A stretch of DNA of 64,000 nucleotides, taken from assembly GCF_002285415.1 (NCBI RefSeq), contig NZ_NSBU01000004.1:186001-250000 (forward strand), read 5' to 3'. Origin of the DNA: Actibacterium pelagium (GTDB taxonomy: Bacteria > Pseudomonadota > Alphaproteobacteria > Rhodobacterales > Rhodobacteraceae). A program made the position numbers and the translations under genes. The notes under the pieces were generated by a model, which was not told the DNA's origin, did not search any database, and saw only the letters and a list, made by a program, of their open reading frames with translations. Position 1 is the stretch's first letter. The number at the start of each line of letters is the position of its first letter. Shown here piece by piece: positions 18,113 to 26,581 of the stretch.

Positions 18113-18499
18113 ATGACCCCAGCAGACCAGACAGCTTTCGTCAGACGTTATTTCGACTTGCTGACCGCCTCGGACATCGACGGGATCATCGCGATGTTCG
18201 ACCCTGACGCGACGGTCATGTCCCCCTTTCTGGGCACCCTGCCCGCGGCGGATTTCTTTGGTCGGCTTGGTGATGCTTCGGCAGCCAGCAAGCTGACCGT
18301 GTTCGACGTACTTCTGGGCGAAAACGGCGACAGCGCAGCGGCGCATTTCGAATATGACTGGACCCTGAAAAGCGGCGACAAGATCGTCTTTGAGGGCGTC
18401 GACTACTTCAAGTTCGGGACCAGCGGAAAATTCGCCGGGCTGTCGATCTTCTATGACACCCACCCGGTCCGCGAGGACGTCGGCGACAAGTATGCCTGA
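18113..18499 (+). CDS. NTF2-like (SnoaL-type) protein
   Basis: A 128-residue protein with the NTF2-like cone fold pattern: N-terminal helices (QTAFVRRYFDLLTASDIDGI), then IAMFDPDATVMSPFLGTLPA, and beta strands ending KFAGLSIFYDTHPVRE. Such proteins are polyketide cyclase/steroid isomerase-like or ligand-binding domains, and the specific role cannot be read from sequence. The start at 18113 follows AAGGA. The neighbours give no pathway context. Confidence 0.75.
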   Translation: MTPADQTAFVRRYFDLLTASDIDGIIAMFDPDATVMSPFLGTLPAADFFGRLGDASAASKLTVFDVLLGENGDSAAAHFEYDWTLKSGDKIVFEGVDYFKFGTSGKFAGLSIFYDTHPVREDVGDKYA

Positions 18500-18523
18500 C
18501 GGGCAATTTGGCGGGCGGAAATG

Positions 18524-18577
18524 TTTAAACTTTCCGATTTGGTGGTCCCGGAAACTTCCATGAAGTCTTTAAACTTT
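18524..18577 (+). repeat. Two TTTAAACTTT boxes 44 bp apart upstream of the DUF3775-like gene
   Basis: The decamer TTTAAACTTT occurs at 18524-18533 and again at 18568-18577, on the same strand and about four helical turns apart. Between them is the near-palindrome GGAAACTTCC (18550-18559). They lie in the 169-bp intergenic region (18500-18668) and would suit cooperative binding by a regulator of the gene at 18669. Confidence 0.4.
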
Positions 18578-18668
18578 GGCGGTTCTGGTAACTTGTTCTA
18601 AATCAATGCCACCCGTCGCCTTGCGCCGTAATTTCGGATAGAATTAACGCGCGACAGGAGTCAGACCA

Positions 18669-18986
18669 ATGATGGAAATTAGCCCCCGAAAGGTCGTCCA
18701 CATCATCTTTCAGGCCCGAGAAAAGCATATCGGCAAGGCCGAACTGCACGAGTTCATCGCCAATCTCAACGACGATGAGAAGCTGAACCTCGTGGCCCTG
18801 ACATGGATTGGACGTGAAACATTCGAGCCCGAAGAATGGGCCGACGCCATCCGGACAGCCGCCGAAGAAGCGACCGTCCCGACCGAAGAATACCTGATGA
18901 ATATGCCGCTTTTCGCGGATTATCTGGAAAACGGTCTAGAGAAGATGGGGATCGACCCGACCGACGAAGAGGAAGATTTTCTTTAG
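18669..18986 (+). CDS. DUF3775-like small acidic protein
   Basis: A 105-residue acidic, mostly helical cytoplasmic protein: PRKVVHIIFQAREKHIGKA, then LHEFIANLNDDEKLNLVALT, WIGRETFEPEEWADAI and a very acidic C-terminus (DEEEDFL). It resembles the family I recall as DUF3775, common in alphaproteobacteria. No catalytic motif is visible. A GACAGGAG box lies upstream of the start (MM pair; either Met could be used). It converges on nadC with a 5-nt gap. Function unknown. Confidence 0.72.
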   Translation: MMEISPRKVVHIIFQAREKHIGKAELHEFIANLNDDEKLNLVALTWIGRETFEPEEWADAIRTAAEEATVPTEEYLMNMPLFADYLENGLEKMGIDPTDEEEDFL

Positions 18987-18991
18987 GAAAA

Positions 18992-19837
18992 TCAGAAGTC
19001 TAGGCCCAAATCCAGTGTTTGGGCCGAATGGGTCAGCGCCCCGCTGCTGATGTAATCGACGCCCGTGGTGCAGACTTCGGCGATGCGGTCCAGCTTCATG
19101 TTGCCGGACGCTTCGGTCACCATGCGCCCGTCGACCATCTTCACGGCTTTGGTCAGGGTTGGCGTGTCCATGTTGTCCAGCAGGACGACATCCGCGCCAC
19201 CCACTTCCAGCGCTTCGGCCAGCTGATCCAGCGTGTCGACCTCCAGTTCAATCCGCATCATGTGAGACGCGTTCGCCTTGGCCGCTTCCAGCACCTGCCG
19301 CACGCCGCCAGCGGCCGCGATGTGGTTGTCCTTGATCAGGATGGCATCGGACAGGCTGAACCGGTGATTGTAGCCGCCACCATGAATAACCGCTTGTTTT
19401 TCAACGATTCTCAGGCCCGGTGTCGTCTTTCGAGTGCAGGTCACACGGGTATTGGTGCCCTTGGTTTCGGCGACGAATCCCGCGGTCTTGGTGGCAATGC
19501 CCGACAAGCGACCCGCGAAGTTCAGCGCAACGCGTTCGGCCATCAGAATGGAACTTGCATGCCCCTCAATCGACATCAACAGATCACCCGGCTTACAGAC
19601 GCTGCCATCAGGCCGCGCCGTCACAATCTTCAGGGTCGGGTCCACCAGACGAAAGGCAATTTCAGCCACCTGCATGCCAGAGACCACACCCGGTTCGCGA
19701 GCGTTGATACAGGCGTTGTAAGTGGTGTCATGTGGGACCACCGTACGGGTCGTCACATCACCATAGGTGCCCAGATCTTCGGCCAGCGCGTTGCGGACCA
19801 TGGGTTCCAAAATCAGGTCTGGCAAAGCATTGGTCAT
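18992..19837 (-). CDS. nadC: Nicotinate-nucleotide diphosphorylase (carboxylating)
   Basis: A 281-residue quinolinate phosphoribosyltransferase that makes nicotinate mononucleotide from quinolinate and PRPP in de novo NAD synthesis. Diagnostic blocks are CTRKTTPGLRIVEKQAVIHG, GGYNHRFSLSDAILIKDNHI and VGGADVVLLDNMDTPTL, with EASGNMKLDRIAEVCTTGVD near the end. It starts 3 nt after the nadB stop, as the last gene of nadA-nadB-nadC. Full length. Confidence 0.97.
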   Translation of the reverse strand: MTNALPDLILEPMVRNALAEDLGTYGDVTTRTVVPHDTTYNACINAREPGVVSGMQVAEIAFRLVDPTLKIVTARPDGSVCKPGDLLMSIEGHASSILMAERVALNFAGRLSGIATKTAGFVAETKGTNTRVTCTRKTTPGLRIVEKQAVIHGGGYNHRFSLSDAILIKDNHIAAAGGVRQVLEAAKANASHMMRIELEVDTLDQLAEALEVGGADVVLLDNMDTPTLTKAVKMVDGRMVTEASGNMKLDRIAEVCTTGVDYISSGALTHSAQTLDLGLDF

Positions 19838-19840
19838 AGG

Positions 19841-21403
19841 TTAAGCCTTTGAAATCTCGTCGCGAATTGCAGTTGCCTCGGCCAAGGTGATCCGAGTGCG
19901 CTCTGCTTGGTTTGGGTCACTTTCCGGGAAGTCATCGCGATGATGTCCGCCACGGGATTCAGTACGTTTCAGGGCAGCTGCCGCAATCAGTGTGGCCGTC
20001 GCGGCCATGTTGCGGAATGTGGGGCAATGGGCTTGTTCCGCTTCCAACCGCGCGATGGTTTTGAGCGCCGTTTTCAACCCGTCTGCATTGCGGCGCACGC
20101 CGACATGGGCGGTCATGACGTCGCGCAGCTCGGCCACGGCGGCCTCATCCACGGCGGTCCCACCGTCCGTGAAAGTGATCAAGACCTCTGCTGTGTCATT
20201 GTTCTCGGGGATCGCCTTGGCGATGCCTTCGGCACAAGTCCGGGCGAAAACCAATGCTTCCAACAACCCGTTCGAGGCCAACCGGTTTGCGCCATGAAGA
20301 CCGGTCGAAGACGCTTCGCCACAGACCCACAGATTGTCCAGCGAGGCGCAGCCGTCAGAGGCCGTGTCAATGCCGCCCATATGGTAATGCGCGGCAACGG
20401 CGACCGGGATCGGGTTGGAAACCGGGTCGATGTCAGCGCGGGCGCAGGCCTCTGCCACGGCAGGGAAACGGGTCAGGACCTCGGCGCCAAGCACGTCTCG
20501 GGTGTCCAGCATGGGCCGGTTGCCCGCCTGCGTTTGCTTAAAGATCGCGCGGGCCACGATGTCGCGCGGGGCCAGTTCGGCGTCTTTGTGTTCGGCCAGC
20601 ATGAACCGCTCGCCGTCCTTATTGATCAGCGTCGCCCCTTCGCCGCGCAGAGCCTCTGTTGCCAGTGGCATTGGGTCTTCGCCCATGTCGATGGCGGTTG
20701 GGTGGAACTGCACGAATTCAGGGTCGCCGATCACAGCACCCGCTCGGGCGGCAAGGCCAATCACCTGTCCACGAATGCGGGGCGGATTGGTGGTATGGGC
20801 GTAAAGCCCCCCAGATCCACCCCCCGCCAACAGGACAGCAGGACATTCGATCAACACAGGCGCAGAGGGTTTCGCAGCGCTTTCAATCCACACGCCAGTG
20901 ACCGAATTCCCCTTTGTTTCCAGACCTGTGGCCAAAGCACCCTCGAGCACTTGAACCGACGGCAAGGCTCGGGCAGCCTCGATCAGCGTCTCCATGATCT
21001 GCTTGCCAGCCTGGTCCCCTTGAACGCGCACAACACGGGCCGCACTGTGGGCGGCTTCGCGGCTCATGACATAACCGCCGTCTTTGTCGCGATCAAAGGG
21101 CGTGCCCAGTTCGGTCAGATCAAGGATAAAGTCGCGCGCGTTCTGCGTGACCTGCGCCGCGATCTTTGCATCAACCGTGCCAGCGCCAGCGATCACGGTA
21201 TCACGTGCATGTGCTTCGGGGCTGTCGGCCTCATCCATCGCAGCGGCCACACCGCCCTGCGCCCAGGCAGAGCTTGCGCCCATCCCCAGTTCCTCGGGCG
21301 AGATCATCAAGACCGGACGCGGCGCAAGTTCAAGCGCAGCATAAAGCGCGCCCATTCCAGCACCGACGATCACGATGCGATCTGTGCTCACCCGGTTGGT
21401 CAA
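19841..21403 (-). CDS. nadB: L-aspartate oxidase
   Basis: A 520-residue flavoprotein oxidising L-aspartate to iminoaspartate, which NadA condenses to quinolinate. The N-terminus has the FAD loop VIVGAGMGALYAALEL, then SSAWAQGGVAAAMDEADSPE; the body has LLAGGGSGGLYAHTTNP, DPEFVQFHPTAIDM, GLHGANRLASNGLLEALVFA and AHYHMGGIDT, all typical of NadB. The C-terminal helical domain is present. It lies 6 nt downstream of nadA, consistent with one transcript. Confidence 0.97.
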   Translation of the reverse strand: MTNRVSTDRIVIVGAGMGALYAALELAPRPVLMISPEELGMGASSAWAQGGVAAAMDEADSPEAHARDTVIAGAGTVDAKIAAQVTQNARDFILDLTELGTPFDRDKDGGYVMSREAAHSAARVVRVQGDQAGKQIMETLIEAARALPSVQVLEGALATGLETKGNSVTGVWIESAAKPSAPVLIECPAVLLAGGGSGGLYAHTTNPPRIRGQVIGLAARAGAVIGDPEFVQFHPTAIDMGEDPMPLATEALRGEGATLINKDGERFMLAEHKDAELAPRDIVARAIFKQTQAGNRPMLDTRDVLGAEVLTRFPAVAEACARADIDPVSNPIPVAVAAHYHMGGIDTASDGCASLDNLWVCGEASSTGLHGANRLASNGLLEALVFARTCAEGIAKAIPENNDTAEVLITFTDGGTAVDEAAVAELRDVMTAHVGVRRNADGLKTALKTIARLEAEQAHCPTFRNMAATATLIAAAALKRTESRGGHHRDDFPESDPNQAERTRITLAEATAIRDEISKA

Positions 21404-21409
21404 GAGAGG

Positions 21410-22507
21410 TTAAATCCCCAGCTTCTTGGACAGGTCGATCATCGCTTCCACCGCCTGCTTGGCTTTCACGGCCACGTCAGCGTCCACTTCGACCTCCTCG
21501 GTCATGGTGTGCAGCGACCACAGGATTTTCTCCAGCGTGATCTTCTTCATGTAAGGACACATGTTACAAGGTTTGGCGAATTCGACCTCGGGCAGCTCGT
21601 CAGCGATGTTCGACGCCATCGAACATTCGGTTACCAGCATCGCCTCTTTCGGCTTGTGGCTATGGACCCAGTCAATGATGCCGCTGGTCGAGCCGGTGAA
21701 ATCGGATTCAGCAACCACGTCCGGAGTACATTCCGGGTGGGCGATGATCTTGGTATCCGGGTGCATCTCGCGGTAGGCGCGCAGATCGGCCGCGGTGTAA
21801 AGCTCGTGCACGATGCACGACCCTTCCCAGAAAACCACTTTCTTGTGGCTTTCGTTGGCGACGTTCTGGGCCAGGTACTGGTCCGGGGTCATGATGACCG
21901 TGTCGCTTTCCATCGCATTGACGATTTGCAGCGCGTTGGACGAGGTGCAGCAGATGTCTGAGGCGGCTTTCACCTCGGCAGTGGTGTTCACATAGGACAC
22001 GACCGGAGCGCCCGGGTACTTGGCGCGCATCTCTTCCACACCTTCGGCGGTGATGCTTTCTGCCAGTGAACAGCCAGCTTCCATGTCAGGGATCAAAACC
22101 GTTTTCGACGGGTTCAGGATCTTCGAGGTTTCGGCCATGAAGTGCACGCCGCACTGAACGATGACGTCTTCCTCGACCTCGGTTGCCTTGATGGCCAGTT
22201 GCAGGCTGTCGCCCACAAAGTCCGCCACGCCGTGATAGATCTCGGGCGTCATGTAGTTATGCGCCAGAATGACCGCGTTCTTCTCTTTCTTGAGCTTGTT
22301 GATCGCAGCCACATAGGGCGCATAGATCGCCCAGTCGGGTTCGGGCACGACGCGGTCCATGCGGTCATAAATATCCCGCATCTGTTCAGCCAGTTCGACC
22401 GAAGGGGCCAGATCATAGTGTTCCGCCAGAGAGGCGCGAATAGAGACTAGGTCAAGCAAGGACGGGTCCTCCGATTTGTCCGCGGTGGTTTCCATACATT
22501 GGAACAT
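21410..22507 (-). CDS. nadA: Quinolinate synthase
   Basis: A 365-residue [4Fe-4S] enzyme forming quinolinate from iminoaspartate and dihydroxyacetone phosphate. The three cluster cysteine regions are QCGVHFMAET (Cys119), DICCTSSNA (Cys186/187) and KPCNMCPYM (Cys314/317); NAVILAHNYMTPEI and HPECTPDV are further family marks. It is the first gene of the operon. Start is uncertain: ATG 22507 or ATG 22495 (METTADKS), neither with a good ribosome-binding site. The upstream 399 bp is shared with the divergent tssA gene. Confidence 0.96.
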   Translation of the reverse strand: MFQCMETTADKSEDPSLLDLVSIRASLAEHYDLAPSVELAEQMRDIYDRMDRVVPEPDWAIYAPYVAAINKLKKEKNAVILAHNYMTPEIYHGVADFVGDSLQLAIKATEVEEDVIVQCGVHFMAETSKILNPSKTVLIPDMEAGCSLAESITAEGVEEMRAKYPGAPVVSYVNTTAEVKAASDICCTSSNALQIVNAMESDTVIMTPDQYLAQNVANESHKKVVFWEGSCIVHELYTAADLRAYREMHPDTKIIAHPECTPDVVAESDFTGSTSGIIDWVHSHKPKEAMLVTECSMASNIADELPEVEFAKPCNMCPYMKKITLEKILWSLHTMTEEVEVDADVAVKAKQAVEAMIDLSKKLGI

Positions 22508-22906
22508 AGGGAGTTTCCAGTTGAATCCACCGGGAAATACCGTCGGACAGTCCCCACAAAGACCTGTCGGGAAGCTGACAGTAGCCGCAGGAAAAATACC
22601 CCCTTAATCGATCCTCGCTTGTTCCCAGCCAAATTTTACGCAACCAATATTTAGGTTTGCGGTTTTATTGAAAAGTTTCGACTGCTGCCGCAAAATTGTT
22701 GAAAACGCTCGATTTATAGCCGTTAGGGGGCATGATTTCAGGCATACGCATTGACTTGACGTAAATCATCACGCTGAATGTGAGGCATTAAGTTGTATGT
22801 CGGTCCACCACGATCGTTTTTGACAGCAAGGGGATAGTAACCGGGACCGACGGTTAAACGGATCAAAGAGAGGCTTAAGCCTTCGGCACGATCCAAAGGA
22901 GGTAAG
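22508..22906. promoter_or_regulatory. 399-bp divergent intergenic region between nadA and the T6SS locus
   Basis: No supported gene. It must carry the promoters for nadA (leftward) and for tssA and the T6SS genes (rightward). Features seen: inverted repeat ATGATTT (22732-22738) / AAATCAT (22763-22769); the direct repeat TTGACTTGAC at 22751-22760, whose TTGACT could be a -35 with a poor -10 (CTGAAT, 22774-22779); TTGACA at 22820-22825 without a matching -10; and the long inverted repeat at 22799-22851. It is AT-richer than the flanking coding DNA around 22630-22720. Confidence 0.5.
22799..22851 (+). promoter_or_regulatory. 8-bp inverted repeat in the tssA leader
   Basis: GTCGGTCC (22799-22806) and GGACCGAC (22844-22851) are perfectly complementary and 37 nt apart, about 55 nt upstream of the tssA start. 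In RNA they could close a large stem-loop. The perfect AAGGAGGT site at 22896-22903 is left free, so the structure might act on leader stability or termination, or be an operator in DNA. Confidence 0.35.
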
Positions 22907-23935
22907 ATGGACGTTTCTGCGCTTCTGCAGTCGCATGGCGATGATGAGCCAAGCGGCGAGAATCTTGAATACGATCCAGAATTCACCGAAATGGAACTTG
23001 CGGCGCAACCGGGCGAAGAAACCCAGGTTGGTGACGAGATCCGCGCTGCCGAAGATCCGAACTATTCCGAAGTGATCGAAAAGGCGATGGGCGTGTTGGG
23101 CCGCAGCCACGACTTACGCGCCGCCGTGTTTCTGGCTGAAGCGGTTTTAATGACCAAGGGTCTGAAAGAATTCGCCGAGGTTACCACCTATATTCGCGGC
23201 TGTCTGGAAGACTATTGGGGCACCTGCCACCCTGAACTTGACGAAGACGACGACAATGATCCGACGATGCGGATCAACGCCGTTCAGGGTCTGGCTGACG
23301 GCGACCGCATGATTAAGGCGTTGCGCCGTACCGCCCTGACCGACAGCCGCGCCTTTGGTCGCCTTTCCCTGCGCCAGATTGAGATGGCCGATGGCACCAT
23401 TTCGGTTCCCGAGGGTGCCGAGAATGTACCGGACACGGCCTCTGTCAACGCAGCTTTTCAGGATACCGACGACGATGTTCTGGCGGGCTTTGCCGAGGCG
23501 ATCAGTACTGCACTGGCGGATGTCCGCGCGATCGACGCGGTCTTTTCAGAAAAAACGCCCGGTCAGGGCCCCGAACTTGATCCAACGATTAAAACTCTCA
23601 ACTCCCTTGCCAAGCGTCTGGCGGAATACACCGGCGGCGAAGCCCCTGCCGAGGAAACGGCAGAAGGTGACGCAGCACCGGCGGCGGTCGGTGGTGGAGG
23701 TCCCGCACCGGTCAGCGCACCGGGTGCGATCAACTCTCCGACCGATGTGTCCAACGCCATCGACCGGATCATCAGTTATTACGAACGAAACGAGCCGTCG
23801 AGTCCGGTTCCGCTGATGCTGCAACGGGCCAAGCGCCTGGTTAATGCAGACTTCCTGACGATCATGAAAGACATGGCCCCCCAAGGCGTGGACAACGTGA
23901 ATCTGATCGGCGGCATTGAAGACGACGAATATTAA
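22907..23935 (+). CDS. tssA: T6SS protein TssA (ImpA N-terminal domain)
   Basis: A 342-residue protein with an ImpA-type N-terminal domain (about 5-190): DEPSGENLEYDPEFTEMELA, EDPNYSEVIEKAMGVLGRSH-D, LRAAVFLAEAVLMTKGLKEF and GCLEDYWGTCHPELDEDD. A Pro/Ala/Gly linker (about 240-275) leads to a C-terminal TssA-type helix block ending FLTIMKDMAPQGVDNVNLIG. TssA primes baseplate and sheath assembly and can cap the growing sheath. The very strong Shine-Dalgarno AAGGAGGT precedes the ATG. First gene of the locus; a hairpin with a T-rich tail (23942-23971) lies between it and tssB. Confidence 0.92.
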   Translation: MDVSALLQSHGDDEPSGENLEYDPEFTEMELAAQPGEETQVGDEIRAAEDPNYSEVIEKAMGVLGRSHDLRAAVFLAEAVLMTKGLKEFAEVTTYIRGCLEDYWGTCHPELDEDDDNDPTMRINAVQGLADGDRMIKALRRTALTDSRAFGRLSLRQIEMADGTISVPEGAENVPDTASVNAAFQDTDDDVLAGFAEAISTALADVRAIDAVFSEKTPGQGPELDPTIKTLNSLAKRLAEYTGGEAPAEETAEGDAAPAAVGGGGPAPVSAPGAINSPTDVSNAIDRIISYYERNEPSSPVPLMLQRAKRLVNADFLTIMKDMAPQGVDNVNLIGGIEDDEY

Positions 23936-23941
23936 ACACCG

Positions 23942-23971
23942 GCGCCGCTTTCATTGCGGCGCTTTGCTTTT
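23942..23971 (+). terminator. Hairpin plus T-rich tail between tssA and tssB
   Basis: GCGCCGC-TTTCATT-GCGGCGC (seven pairs, 23942-23962) followed by TTTGCTTTT. It resembles a weak intrinsic terminator or attenuator; tssB starts 20 nt later with its own AAGGAG site. Confidence 0.5.
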
Positions 23972-23991
23972 GAAGAACTAAGGAGCACTCC

Positions 23992-24504
23992 ATGTCTGGC
24001 AGTTCACAGAAATTCATAGCGCGGAACCGCGCGCCCCGCGTTCAGATCGAATATGATGTCGAGCTTTATGGCGCCGAAAAGAAGGTGCAACTTCCCTTCG
24101 TCATGGGCGTAATGAGCGATCTGGCTGGTAAGTCCGAGGTCGAGCAGCCCGCCGTTGCAGACCGCAAATTCCTTGAGATTGACGTCGACAACTTCGACGA
24201 GCGCATGAAGTCGATGGCGCCCCGCGCCGCCTTTACCGTACCCAACACGCTGACCGGCGAAGGCAACATGGCCGTCGACATCACCTTTGAAAGCATGGAC
24301 GACTTTTCGCCCGCTGCGATCGCCGCGAAAGTCGAGCCGCTGAAAGAGCTTCTGGACGCGCGCACGCAACTGTCGAACCTGATGACCTACATGGACGGTA
24401 AAACCGGTGCCGAAGACCTCATCAGCCGCATCATGCAGGACCCGACCCTGCTGAAAACTCTGGCCGCGCAACCGGCCCCGAAAGCAGACGAAGGCGAGGA
24501 GTAA
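23992..24504 (+). CDS. tssB: T6SS sheath small subunit TssB
   Basis: A 170-residue VipA-type protein that, with TssC, forms the contractile sheath. Landmarks: SSQKFIARNRAPRVQIEYDV, KKVQLPFVMGVMSDLAGKSE, FLEIDVDNFDERM, FTVPNTLTGEGNMAVDITFE and DFSPAAIAAKVEPLKELLDA-R. It is closely similar over its first 150 residues to the N-terminus of the giant protein at 35539 (most positions identical by eye), so the two are paralogues of recent origin. SD AAGGAG; tssC follows after 3 nt. Confidence 0.96.
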   Translation: MSGSSQKFIARNRAPRVQIEYDVELYGAEKKVQLPFVMGVMSDLAGKSEVEQPAVADRKFLEIDVDNFDERMKSMAPRAAFTVPNTLTGEGNMAVDITFESMDDFSPAAIAAKVEPLKELLDARTQLSNLMTYMDGKTGAEDLISRIMQDPTLLKTLAAQPAPKADEGEE

Positions 24505-24507
24505 ATC

Positions 24508-26004
24508 ATGGCTGAACAAGAAGCCCAGGCCGCAGGTGGCGCAGAAGCCACAGCGTTTGGTTCCAGCGAATTCGCGGACCTGCTGCAGAAAGAATTCCGT
24601 CCCAAGTCGGATCAGGCGAAAACCGCAGTGGAAAACGCGGTAAAAACGCTGGCCGAACAGGCGCTGTCGAACACGGCGCTGATCTCAGACGATGCGCTCA
24701 AGTCGATCGAAAGCATCGTTGCCACCATCGACAAGAAGCTGACCGAACAGGTCAACCTGATCCTGCACCACGAAGAGTTCCAGCAAATGGAAAGCGCGTG
24801 GCGCGGCCTGCATTACCTCGTCAACAACACCGAAACCGACGAGATGCTGAAGATCCGGGTCATGAACATCTCGAAGAAGGATATGCACAAGACCCTGCGC
24901 AAGTTCAAAGGCACCGCCTGGGACCAGTCGCCGATCTTTAAGAAGCTTTACGAAGAAGAATTCGGTCAGTTCGGTGGCGAGCCTTACGGTACGCTGGTTG
25001 CTGACTATCACTTCGACCATTCGCCGCCCGACGTCGAACTTCTGGGCGAAATGTCCAAGATCGCAGCGGCCGCGCATGCTCCGCTGATCACCGGTGCCAA
25101 GCCAACCCTGTTCCAGATGGACAGCTGGTCGGAGCTTGCCAACCCGCGTGACCTGACCAAGATCTTCCAGACCCCGGAATATGCCTCGTGGCGCTCGCTT
25201 CGTGAAAGCGAAGATTCCAAGTACGTCGGTCTGGCAATGCCGCGCTTCCTTGGCCGCCTGCCCTATGGTTCAAAAACCGATCCGATCGAAGAGTTCGCTT
25301 TTGAAGAGGACACCGACGGTTCAGATCACAGCAAATACGGCTGGGTGAACGCGGCCTACGGTATGGCTGTGAACATCAACCGCTCGTTCAAAGAGTTCGG
25401 CTGGTGCTCGCGTATTCGCGGTGTGGAAAGTGGTGGTGTGGTGCAGAACTTGCCCTCGCACACCTTCCCGACCGACGATGGTGGCGTGGACCAGAAATGT
25501 CCGACCGAGATCGCGATCTCGGACCGTCGCGAGGCCGAACTGGCCAAGAACGGTATGATGCCACTGATCCACCGCAAGAATTCGGATCTGGCGGCCTTTA
25601 TCGGGGCACAGTCGCTGCACAAGCCTGCGGAATATGATGACCCTGATGCCACCGCAAACGCAAATCTCGCAGCCCGCCTGCCATACCTCTTCGCAACCTG
25701 CCGCTTCGCGCATTACCTGAAGTGCATGGTCCGCGATAAGGTCGGCTCGTTCAAAAGCCGCACAGATATGGAAGCCTGGCTGCAAGACTGGATCAACAAC
25801 TACGTCGACTTTAACGCGGACATTTCGTCGGAGGCCGAGAAAGCTCGTAAGCCTTTGGCATCGGCGGAGGTTGTTGTCGAAGATGTCGAGGGCAACCCCG
25901 GCTATTACTCTTCGAAATTTTTCCTACGTCCGCATTACCAGCTGGAAGGACTGTCGGTTTCGCTTCGCCTTGTCTCGAAACTGCCTTCGGAGAAAGGGTC
26001 CTAA
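24508..26004 (+). CDS. tssC: T6SS sheath large subunit TssC
   Basis: A 498-residue VipB-type sheath subunit. N-terminal domain with EQVNLILHHEEFQQMESAWR and GLHYLVNNTETDEMLKIRVM; middle with GEPYGTLVADYHFDHSPPDV and AMPRFLGRLPYGSKTDPIEE; C-terminal sheath domain from about residue 390 with YLFATCRFAHYLKCMVRDKV-GSF and the terminal YYSSKFFLRPHYQLEGLSVS-LRLVS. Full length. It partners with TssB to polymerise around the Hcp tube; recycling by ClpV is expected. The TssC-like part of the 35539 protein lacks the equivalent of its last 100 or so residues. Confidence 0.97.
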   Translation: MAEQEAQAAGGAEATAFGSSEFADLLQKEFRPKSDQAKTAVENAVKTLAEQALSNTALISDDALKSIESIVATIDKKLTEQVNLILHHEEFQQMESAWRGLHYLVNNTETDEMLKIRVMNISKKDMHKTLRKFKGTAWDQSPIFKKLYEEEFGQFGGEPYGTLVADYHFDHSPPDVELLGEMSKIAAAAHAPLITGAKPTLFQMDSWSELANPRDLTKIFQTPEYASWRSLRESEDSKYVGLAMPRFLGRLPYGSKTDPIEEFAFEEDTDGSDHSKYGWVNAAYGMAVNINRSFKEFGWCSRIRGVESGGVVQNLPSHTFPTDDGGVDQKCPTEIAISDRREAELAKNGMMPLIHRKNSDLAAFIGAQSLHKPAEYDDPDATANANLAARLPYLFATCRFAHYLKCMVRDKVGSFKSRTDMEAWLQDWINNYVDFNADISSEAEKARKPLASAEVVVEDVEGNPGYYSSKFFLRPHYQLEGLSVSLRLVSKLPSEKGS

Positions 26005-26072
26005 GCAGCAAAAACATTTCAGCATCAAATCTTTGACACTCAAACAACGAAACACCTTGAAAGGAAAATCTT

Positions 26073-26570
26073 ATGGCAACCATGTTTTGTCAAATCTCTG
26101 ACATCCCCGGCGACGCGACCGAGAAGAACCACATCAAGTGGATCGTGCTTAAGTCTTTGTCTTGGGGTTTGGAGCGTGCCGTCGAAATGACCGATCTGGG
26201 GTCGACCCAGCGTGGTCACGCCAACTCGAACTTCAACAAGGTCGAAGTGACTTCTGAAATGGGCATCGCGTCGAACAAGATCGCGACCTCGGTTGCGAAC
26301 GGCACCGTCCGCCCGGAAATCATCCTGCACATGTGCCGTTCGGGTGAAAGCGCCTCGGCGGGTCTGGAAGCTTATTCGATCTGGAAGCTGAAAGACGTGA
26401 TCATCGACAAGTACGAAGTATCGGGTTCGGAAGACGGCATTCCGGAGGAAAACTGGGCGCTCGCCTACATCGCCATCGAGCACGAGTACAAGTCGACCGA
26501 CCAGAAGACCGCGAAGCTGAAGACCGAGAACACCTTCAAATGGAACGTTCAAACCGGCGACGTCAGCTAA
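26073..26570 (+). CDS. hcp: T6SS tube protein Hcp (TssD)
   Basis: A 165-residue Hcp-family protein forming the inner tube rings. Family marks: MFCQISDIPGDATEKNHIKW, SWGLERAVEMTD, VEVTSEMGIASNKIATSVAN and ILHMCRSGESASAGLEAYSI, ending ENTFKWNVQTGDVS. SD GAAAGGA. A strong intrinsic terminator follows directly (26582-26619), and the AT-rich 68-nt leader contains a TTGACA without a good -10. These suggest that Hcp is made in higher amount than the genes downstream. Confidence 0.96.
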   Translation: MATMFCQISDIPGDATEKNHIKWIVLKSLSWGLERAVEMTDLGSTQRGHANSNFNKVEVTSEMGIASNKIATSVANGTVRPEIILHMCRSGESASAGLEAYSIWKLKDVIIDKYEVSGSEDGIPEENWALAYIAIEHEYKSTDQKTAKLKTENTFKWNVQTGDVS

Positions 26571-26581
26571 GTTTATTCATG

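Noticed and set aside
19907-21961. 684-codon plus-strand frame opposite nadB and nadA
   Set aside because: Both nadB and nadA have full motif sets on the minus strand; the plus-strand product is His/Arg-rich with no recognisable domain.
22730-22760. Sigma-54 promoter before tssA (GGCAT-N5-TTGA)
   Set aside because: The essential GC of the -12 element is missing (TTGA rather than TTGC), so the match is not convincing.
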